Assembly: GCA_022448005.1 (NCBI GenBank)
Contig: JAKUTK010000010.1
Span: forward strand, 11,115 to 54,338
Direction of reading: 5' to 3'
DNA length: 43,224 nucleotides
Origin: Pseudomonas sp.
Lineage (GTDB): Bacteria; Pseudomonadota; Gammaproteobacteria; Pseudomonadales; Pseudomonadaceae
Shown: piece after piece, positions 37,836 through 43,224 of the stretch
Numbering within the stretch: position 1 is the stretch's first letter
Layout: each line of letters begins with the position of its first letter
Position numbers and translations under genes: made by a program
Notes under the pieces: generated by a model
Told to the model about the DNA's origin: nothing
Seen by the model: the letters and a program-made list of their open reading frames with translations, nothing else
Database searches by the model: none

Positions 37836-38191
37836 TTGCTCTTTATGTCGAGCTAAAGAAGATTAATCCGTGCAGGCTTGCTTCATTGATAAAGAGACTC
37901 GATTGCTAGACGAATAAGAGTTTTGCCGGTCCGCTTGAACGCGGCCAGCAATACTTCCCTGACCAGGTGACCTGCATCTTTCGTGGGTATTCCAAAATGC
38001 CGCCGGGAACTAGACATCTCGATGCCGCTTTCCCTGGAAACCCTTCTGCATTACCAATCTCTTTGCTCGTTCCCCAAGGCAGCGGACCCTCTCTGCTCAC
38101 GTTGGGTGCGTGCTTAGCGTTACCTAGTAAGTACCGGCTACATCGGATTGACGCGGCGAGGTGCAGAGACTCGGCCTCGTAGCTGACCGAG
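37836..38191. other. Gene-free stretch between beta-barrel and globin genes
   Basis: About 355 bases without a convincing gene. Short frames exist on both strands, for example 37967-38182 (plus) and 37906-38100 (minus), but they lack ribosome-binding sites, domain signatures and third-position bias. The text could be decayed coding DNA, but I could not match it to any transposase or known protein. Confidence 0.35.
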
Positions 38192-38641
38192 CTAGATCAC
38201 AGTTGTAGTGGACTGTCTGGGGCATGCCTGCTGGCCGGCCTGAAGAATCCGTTCTGCAGGGACTCGCAGCTGAATCAACAAGTACTCAGCAAACGCATCG
38301 GTATATCCCTGCCGGGCAATCGCCAGCTCCATGCATTTAAGCCAGGCATCGCGCTCGGCTTCGCCCACTGTCCAGCGAGTGTGGAACTGCGGAATACTGA
38401 TGCGGCCGTAGTCTTCCGCGTAGCGACGTGGGCCGCCCAGCCAGCCGCAAAGAAACGCAGCTAGCCGCTGGCGCGACTCGACCAGATCGCGTGGATACAG
38501 ACGGCGCACGCAGAGCGCGCCTTCGAGTTCGTCCATGATCGAGTAGAAGTCTTCGACCAGGCGGGCTAGGCCAGTCTCGCCACCCGCTGCCCGGAATGAA
38601 GCATCGCCTGTACCAAACTGAACGTCAGATGTTGTACTCAT
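38192..38641 (-). CDS. Truncated hemoglobin, group II-like
   Basis: Single-domain 2-over-2 globin of 149 residues that binds heme and diatomic gases, usually for oxygen sensing, NO removal or stress. It has FYSIMDELEGALCVRRLYPRD early, GGPRRYAEDYG near residue 78 and the probable proximal histidine in IPQFHTRWTV near residue 90. I chose ATG 38641 (MSTTSDVQF) since upstream codons enter the divergent promoter region. It is transcribed away from the universal stress protein gene, with 122 bases between starts. Confidence 0.85.
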   Translation of the reverse strand: MSTTSDVQFGTGDASFRAAGGETGLARLVEDFYSIMDELEGALCVRRLYPRDLVESRQRLAAFLCGWLGGPRRYAEDYGRISIPQFHTRWTVGEAERDAWLKCMELAIARQGYTDAFAEYLLIQLRVPAERILQAGQQACPRQSTTTVI

Positions 38642-38763
38642 GATAAGCGCTCGAAACGGCAGCGGGCCGTGGAGATTGATCCAGAGCAACGGATGCGATT
38701 TTGGTAATCAAGCGCACCTGGATGATGGTCTATGCTGTCGTCAAATCTGGTTGGAGACTCGCT

Positions 38764-39195
38764 ATGCGCAACATTCTTCTCGCTTATGACGGTTCGGACA
38801 ATGCAAAGCGGGCATTGCAATACATCATTGATTTTGCCGCCGATGTGCCTAAGCCGCCGCAAGTACATGTGCTGAACGTACAGCAGGAGCCAGTGCTCTA
38901 CGGCGAATTTGTTACCGCGGGTACGGTTGATGAGCTTAACCAGAGCTTTATCGACAAATCGAACCGTACCCTTGCAGATGCCGCTACAGCGCTGCAGACG
39001 GCCGGGATTCCACACCAGACTCACGCAATTCTAGGCAACGTGGCTGAGCAGGTGAATGATGCGGTGCAGCGCTTCGGCTGTGACACGGTGGTAATGGGAA
39101 CCCGCGGTCTGGGTAGCTTTACCGGCATGCTGATGGGCTCGGTCGCCAATCGGGTCGTGCATGAAGTATCGGTGCCGGTCCTGCTGGTGAAGTAA
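38764..39195 (+). CDS. Universal stress protein (UspA family)
   Basis: Cytoplasmic USP-domain protein of 143 residues, opening MRNILLAYDGSDNAKRAL and ending with the ATP-binding motif GTRGLGSFTGMLMGSVAN and VPVLLVK. The presence of that motif suggests an ATP-binding USP. GGAG lies six bases before ATG 38764. Divergence from a globin gene suggests shared control under low oxygen or stationary phase, an inference. Confidence 0.92.
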   Translation: MRNILLAYDGSDNAKRALQYIIDFAADVPKPPQVHVLNVQQEPVLYGEFVTAGTVDELNQSFIDKSNRTLADAATALQTAGIPHQTHAILGNVAEQVNDAVQRFGCDTVVMGTRGLGSFTGMLMGSVANRVVHEVSVPVLLVK

Positions 39196-39216
39196 CCGGC
39201 GCCGCCATACCGGGCT

Positions 39217-39236
39217 GGACTCAGTCCGGTTTTTTC
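39217..39236 (+). terminator. Terminator of the universal stress gene
   Basis: GGAC-TCA-GTCC, within a wider ACCGG/CCGGT pairing from 39209, is followed by six T residues, 20 bases after the stop. It overlaps the last codons of the convergent yajD gene. Confidence 0.55.
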
Positions 39237-39565
39237 TTGAGGAGATCGCCCAGGTTGGCGAAGGCCTTGAAGGTTTCCTTCGGACCTAGGTCACCGCCTG
39301 GTTTCGACTCGGCGTAGTACTGATTGTCCGTATAGCGCGAATGCTCGTTGTCGTGACAGTACAGGCAGAGCAACTCCCAGTTCGAGCCGTCTTCAGGGTT
39401 GTTGTCGTGGTTGTGGTCCTTGTGATGAACCGTCAGTTCACTCAGGCGCTTGCCTGAGAACTCCCTTGCGCAACGTCCGCAGACCCATGGGTACATCTTC
39501 AGGGCCTTCTCACGATAACCCTGCTCGCGCTGTGCGTAGGGCGTGTGGGGTTTGTTCGTACTCAT
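39221..39565 (-). CDS. yajD: YajD-type HNH nuclease family protein
   Basis: Small HNH-domain protein of 114 residues. Zinc cysteines WVCGRCAREF near residue 28 and LLCLYCHDNEH near 68 flank the HNH core VHHKDHNHDNNPEDGSNW (about 46-63). YajD-like proteins are widespread and uncharacterised; endonuclease activity is a family prediction. It converges with the stress gene. Confidence 0.9.
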   Translation of the reverse strand: MSTNKPHTPYAQREQGYREKALKMYPWVCGRCAREFSGKRLSELTVHHKDHNHDNNPEDGSNWELLCLYCHDNEHSRYTDNQYYAESKPGGDLGPKETFKAFANLGDLLKKKPD

Positions 39566-39600
39566 CGCTGTGCCTCTAGCTCAACGGCTGCAGTGTTTCA

Positions 39601-40305
39601 TTAGCCGGCCAGGCCGACATAGACATTCTGTACATCATCATGGGCGTCGATGGCGCTGAGGAAGGCTTCGACTTCTTCCAGTTCGGCCTCGGACAGCGTC
39701 GTTACGGGATTCTTCGGACGGTAGCCGAGCTGTGCCGACTGGACAGTGAATCCATGCTCAGGCAGCGCCCGGCAGACCACGTCCATGTCGGTGGCGTCGC
39801 TGATGAACAGTGTGGCGCCGTCTTCAGCGGCTTCGAAATCCTGGGCGCCCGCTTCGATGGCGGCCAGTTCAGCATCGGCATCGGCGCTAGCCGGCGCTGC
39901 TTCGATCATGCCGCAGTGATCGAAATCCCAGGCGACCGAGCCGGAGGCGCCGAGCTGGCCCTTGCGAAACAGCACGCGGATCTCGGCAACAGTGCGGTTA
40001 ACGTTGTCGGTCAGGCACTCGACGATCACCGGAACCTGATGCGGCGCGAAGCCTTCATAGGTGGTGCGCTCGTAGTTGACGCTCTCACCTAGCAGCCCCG
40101 CACCTTTCTTGATGGCGCGCTCGAGGGTCTCGCGGGGCATCGAGGCCTTCTTGGCCTGCTCTACCACCAGGCGTAAGCGAGGATTCATGTCCGGGTCGGC
40201 GCCGCTGCGGGCCGCGATCATGATTTCCTTGGACAGTTTGCCGAAGGTACGTCCCTTGGCGTTGGCTGCCGCTTCCTTATGTTTCGCTTTCCACTGTGCG
40301 CCCAT
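39601..40305 (-). CDS. YebC/PmpR family protein, YeeN-like subtype
   Basis: Family known as DNA-binding regulators and, in recent work, as translation factors relieving ribosome stalling. The 234-residue protein starts [20 protein letters not shown] rather than the MAGHSKW of main-line YebC, and has [20 protein letters not shown] near 85 and [17 protein letters not shown] near 115. The shorter length also fits the YeeN-like second paralogue; the usual pmpR/yebC next to ruvC is presumably elsewhere. ATG 40305 is preceded by GAGAG; the upstream codons of the open frame read as noncoding. Confidence 0.88.
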   Translation of the reverse strand: MGAQWKAKHKEAAANAKGRTFGKLSKEIMIAARSGADPDMNPRLRLVVEQAKKASMPRETLERAIKKGAGLLGESVNYERTTYEGFAPHQVPVIVECLTDNVNRTVAEIRVLFRKGQLGASGSVAWDFDHCGMIEAAPASADADAELAAIEAGAQDFEAAEDGATLFISDATDMDVVCRALPEHGFTVQSAQLGYRPKNPVTTLSEAELEEVEAFLSAIDAHDDVQNVYVGLAG

Positions 40306-40520
40306 AAATGCTCTCGTGATGGCTGAGGTTGTTGGAGATCGACCGACCGCGATTCTAGCCGTTGCTGCGGCAGCAGGCACGGGCTGTGCGTAACTCAAGG
40401 GCCGCGGCAGGACGTATGGCGCGTAAGGCTGTCGACTGTAACGCCCAAATGCCTGCCTGCTGTATGAGTATCGGGCCGCCGCAGCCGGCTTTAATGCATT
40501 TTTGTCTGGGGAACTGTGCC

Positions 40521-41417
40521 ATGGCACCGAAGGACCTGATGCTGGCCCTGGTTGTGATTGTCGTCTGGGGTATGAATTTCGTCGTGATCAAGGTCGGCCT
40601 GGATGACATCCCGCCGATGCTGCTGGGGTCGCTGCGTTTTCTGCTCGCGGCATTTCCGGCGGTGTTGTTCATCAAGCGGCCACAGATGCCGCTGCGCTGG
40701 TTGTTGGCTTATGGCGGGACCATCTCGCTCGGTCAGTTCGCCTTTCTCTTCTCCGCGATGAAGGTCGGCATGCCGGCTGGCCTGGCCTCGTTGGTGCTGC
40801 AGTCGCAGGCGTTCTTCACGCTGTTCTTCGCCGTGCTATTTCTTGGCGAACGGCTCCGCGTGGCGAATCTGGTCGGGCTGATGATTGCCGCTAGCGGTTT
40901 GCTGCTGATCGGCATGCAAGGCGACCGTAGCATGACGCTGGCAGGTTTCCTGCTGACCATCTGCGCGGCATCGATGTGGGCACTGGGCAATATCGTTACC
41001 CGCAAGGTGGGGAAGGTGAATCTGGTCGGGCTGGTAGTGTGGGGCAGCCTGATTCCACCGATTCCGTTCTTCGCGCTGTCGTGGCTGCTGGAGGGGCCGG
41101 AAGTGATCGGGAATGCATTGCGTGGCTTCGGGATGGATTCAGTGTTGGTGCTGATCTACTTAGCGTTCGGCGCGACCATTCTTGGCTACGGGCTCTGGAG
41201 TCGTCTGTTGTCGCGCTATCCGGCCAATACCGTTGCGCCGTTCTCGCTGCTCGTACCCGTCGTTGGGCTGACCTCCGCCGCGGTACTGCTGGAAGAGCAC
41301 CTGGGCCTGCTCCAGGCGGTTGGCGCGTTGCTGGTAATGCTGGGTCTGGTGATCAACGTAGGCGGGGGTTGGGTGGCTGGCCGACTGCGCACGGCTTTCG
41401 GCAGTCCAGCGGCCTGA
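40521..41417 (+). CDS. EamA-family (DMT superfamily) transporter
   Basis: Inner-membrane exporter of 298 residues with ten predicted helices in two EamA halves ([14 protein letters not shown] near residue 14; [16 protein letters not shown] near 215). It resembles O-acetylserine/cysteine exporters, but the substrate cannot be set from sequence. I chose ATG 40521 after GGGGA because [17 protein letters not shown] is a normal first helix; the upstream part of the open frame is cysteine-rich and unlike a membrane protein. Confidence 0.88.
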   Translation: MAPKDLMLALVVIVVWGMNFVVIKVGLDDIPPMLLGSLRFLLAAFPAVLFIKRPQMPLRWLLAYGGTISLGQFAFLFSAMKVGMPAGLASLVLQSQAFFTLFFAVLFLGERLRVANLVGLMIAASGLLLIGMQGDRSMTLAGFLLTICAASMWALGNIVTRKVGKVNLVGLVVWGSLIPPIPFFALSWLLEGPEVIGNALRGFGMDSVLVLIYLAFGATILGYGLWSRLLSRYPANTVAPFSLLVPVVGLTSAAVLLEEHLGLLQAVGALLVMLGLVINVGGGWVAGRLRTAFGSPAA

Positions 41418-41425
41418 CAGCAAAA

Positions 41426-41453
41426 CGCCCCGCGACGGTGTCCGGGCGGGGCG
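41426..41453. terminator. Terminator hairpin between convergent EamA and lysine-rich genes
   Basis: CGCCCCGC and GCGGGGCG form an 8-bp GC stem with a 12-base loop. On the minus strand it is followed by GTTTTG, so it may serve mainly the small gene at 41472-41603. Confidence 0.6.
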
Positions 41454-41471
41454 CTCTACCAGCGTTGTGAT

Positions 41472-41603
41472 CTAGCGGGCAGCGTGACTGCCCAATAGAG
41501 GTGCGGGTCCGCTGGCTTTATCCCGTTTGGCCGCGCGCTTTTCCTGCGCAGTCTTGAGAGGTTTCTTTTTCGCATTCTTCTTTGTATCCATACCTTTGCT
41601 CAT
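41472..41603 (-). CDS. 43-residue lysine-rich basic protein
   Basis: Short, very basic protein opening MSKGMDTKKNAKKKPLKTAQ and ending PLLGSHAAR, with no cysteine or membrane helix. GAGG lies nine bases before ATG 41603; MDTKK four codons later is an alternative start. A terminator follows on the same strand. Small lysine-rich proteins of this pattern recur in pseudomonads and are unnamed; nucleic-acid binding is possible from charge only. Confidence 0.72.
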   Translation of the reverse strand: MSKGMDTKKNAKKKPLKTAQEKRAAKRDKASGPAPLLGSHAAR

Positions 41604-41778
41604 GATGTCGCCTCGCTGATCGGTGGCTTAGTGATGCATCCTTGCGTGGGTCTGCTCTGTGGCCAATGCACCTCGGCGTGAGCGTGAAGATCGAAATAGT
41701 CTGTCAGAGACTACGCCTGCCATGCCGGAATGGATAGCGACATCTAGCGGCGTGGCTAACCAGCCTCGTGAGCGAGAA

Positions 41779-43224
41779 TCAGATCTTGAACCGCCCGATC
41801 AGCGTCTGCAGCTCACCGCCCAGCTGGGCGAGGCGGGCGGTTGAGGTGGCCGTCTCCCGAGCCGCTTCGGCGGATTGGTCGGCCACGTCGCGCACGCTGA
41901 GCACGCTGCGATTGATTTCTTCGGCCACCGAACTCTGCTGTTCGGCGGCGGTGGCGATCTGCTGGTTCATCGCCTGAATAACCGAGACAGTTTCGGTAAT
42001 GGCTTGCAGCTCCGTGCCCACTTCTCGAGCGAGGGTGACAGTATCGCGAGCCAGGGTGCTGCTACTGTCCATCATTCCGGACGCCGTGCGGGCGCCTTTT
42101 TGTAGGTTGGCGATCAGGGCTTCGATCTGCGCGGTGGATTGCTGCGTGCGTTGGGCAAGCCCCCGTACCTCATCGGCCACCACTGCGAAACCGCGACCGG
42201 CTTCACCCGCCCGCGCAGCCTCGATGGCGGCGTTCAGCGCCAGCAGGTTGGTCTGCTCGGCGATGCCGTTGATCACGGTCAGCACGGTGCTGATGCCGTC
42301 GGTTTCCTGGTTTAGCTGGGTCATGGCCTCAGCCGAAAGCGTGACTTCGCTAGAGAGCCGGTCGATCTGCGACAGGGCGCGCTGGACTACGGTATTGCCT
42401 TTGGCGGCCTGTTGATCGGCGCGTTGGGCTGCGCTTGACGCCTCTTCGGCATTGCGCGCGACCTCTTGCACCGTCGCGGTCATCTCATGCATGGCCGTGG
42501 CGACCTGATCGGTTTCTTGGCGCTGGCTGCTGACGCCAGCACTGGTCTGCTCGGTCACCGCAGATAATTCCTCCGAGGCAGTGGCCAGCTGCGTGGTGAT
42601 GCCGCCGATATGTCCGATCAGCGTTTGCAGGTTACCGCGCGTCTTGCTCAGTGCCTGAAGCAATTGGCCGAACTCGTCGTGGCGCGGCTCCGGAGCCTGA
42701 CCGGTCATGTCGCCAGCGCCGATGCGCTCGGCGATCTGCACTGCCTGGTTGAGCGGCTGCGTAATCTGACGGACGATCAGCCAGCCGATCAGGACGCCCA
42801 GGACGACCGCCGCCAAGGTAATGCCGATGACCTGAATCTTCTTCGTCTGGGCATCATTGGCGCTTTTCTCCGTCTGGCTGGAGATGATGCTGCGGGCCTG
42901 GTCGTAGAGCTTGGCAAAAATGGCCTCCATGTCCTGACGCGCCTGTTGTTGGCTGGCTACGATGGGCGGCAGCTTCTTCACCAGATCGACATATTCGGTA
43001 GCGCTGGCCTTGAGCGTTTTCAGGCTTTCGGCTTGAGGGCCGATCAGCTCTTCTTCCAGCGGCGAAATGGCCGCGTTCAATGCCTCGAATTGCTGGCTCA
43101 GGGTCTGCAGGGCGGCTTCGGATTCTTCCATCAGATAACCGCGCACGGTGAAGCGCAGCAGGCGGTTCTGCTTGGAAAGCTCGGTGGTCATCAGGGCAAT
43201 GTTGGCGATGTCGCTGGTCGGGTG
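41779..43224 (-). CDS. Methyl-accepting chemotaxis protein, 5' end outside the window
   Basis: Chemoreceptor cut by the right edge; 481 residues are visible. The N-terminal part seen is the helical ligand-binding region (a four-helix-bundle type domain by its heptads), then a membrane helix ([20 protein letters not shown]), a HAMP domain ([20 protein letters not shown]), and the long coiled-coil signalling domain with the conserved tip [19 protein letters not shown] and [15 protein letters not shown]. The ligand is unknown. The open frame continues without a stop to base 43224, so the ATG at 43191 is internal. Confidence 0.93.
   Translation of the reverse strand, partial: HPTSDIANIALMTTELSKQNRLLRFTVRGYLMEESEAALQTLSQQFEALNAAISPLEEELIGPQAESLKTLKASATEYVDLVKKLPPIVASQQQARQDMEAIFAKLYDQARSIISSQTEKSANDAQTKKIQVIGITLAAVVLGVLIGWLIVRQITQPLNQAVQIAERIGAGDMTGQAPEPRHDEFGQLLQALSKTRGNLQTLIGHIGGITTQLATASEELSAVTEQTSAGVSSQRQETDQVATAMHEMTATVQEVARNAEEASSAAQRADQQAAKGNTVVQRALSQIDRLSSEVTLSAEAMTQLNQETDGISTVLTVINGIAEQTNLLALNAAIEAARAGEAGRGFAVVADEVRGLAQRTQQSTAQIEALIANLQKGARTASGMMDSSSTLARDTVTLAREVGTELQAITETVSVIQAMNQQIATAAEQQSSVAEEINRSVLSVRDVADQSAEAARETATSTARLAQLGGELQTLIGRFKI

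Overview
The window reads as a high-GC chromosomal segment of a Pseudomonadaceae bacterium. The block tilS-pyrG-kdsA-eno-ftsB-ispD ... lysR-adhC-fghA ... ispF-truD-surE-pcm-...-nlpD-rpoS-rsmZ is the conserved Pseudomonas backbone. The neighbouring genes (an oxidative methylated-amine cluster, a baeRF3/HPF pair, an ArsR/old-yellow-enzyme pair, a truncated globin and an SMR transporter) suggest a Pseudomonas/Stutzerimonas (P. stutzeri or P. mendocina-like) lineage. Species cannot be fixed from the sequence alone.

Positions 1-13300 form a methylated-amine catabolic island. On the plus strand lie the end of a probable GXGXG glutamate-synthase-like subunit, an MgsC-like FMN glutamate-synthase domain protein (N-methylglutamate synthase), an Amt transporter, a dimethylamine monooxygenase operon (zinc-ribbon DmmA-like protein, VanB-type reductase/ferredoxin, heme-dependent N-demethylase), a stand-alone GcvT-like folate protein and an SMR efflux gene. 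On the minus strand lie tmm-tdm (trimethylamine monooxygenase, TMAO demethylase) and a second amt followed by a 58-residue one-helix membrane protein. Together these give TMA -> TMAO -> DMA + HCHO -> MA + HCHO -> N-methylglutamate, with the remaining methylamine genes probably beyond the left edge. Two sigma-54 type promoters (dmm operon and second amt) each have an NtrC-like site about 110 bp upstream, so I infer nitrogen control.

Positions 13300-16200 hold an overlapping three-gene signalling operon divergent from tmm: a soluble, cysteine-rich NarX/NreB-like kinase, a NarL/LuxR response regulator and a PAS-PAS protein without an output domain.

Positions 16250-35640 are mostly core genes: tRNA modification (tilS, truD), nucleotide, lipid A and isoprenoid precursors (pyrG, kdsA, ispD, ispF), glycolysis (eno), division (ftsB), formaldehyde detoxification (a GfnR-like LysR, adhC, fghA), stationary-phase functions (surE, pcm, nlpD, rpoS), a DUF368/PopT flippase, and the GGA-rich RsmZ sRNA with an upstream GacA box and a strong terminator. 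A PsrA-like box sits inside nlpD where the rpoS promoter is expected. Accessory insertions are baeRF3-hpf and arsR-OYE. The formaldehyde genes are a natural partner for the island, whose three demethylations release formaldehyde.

Positions 35640-43224 carry small stress and housekeeping genes: a 48-residue acidic protein, NUDIX and GNAT, a small beta-barrel outer membrane protein, a truncated hemoglobin divergent from a universal stress protein, a YajD HNH protein, a YebC/YeeN-type regulator, an EamA exporter, a 43-residue lysine-rich protein, and a chemotaxis receptor cut by the right edge. No tRNA, rRNA, CRISPR array or intact insertion sequence was seen.
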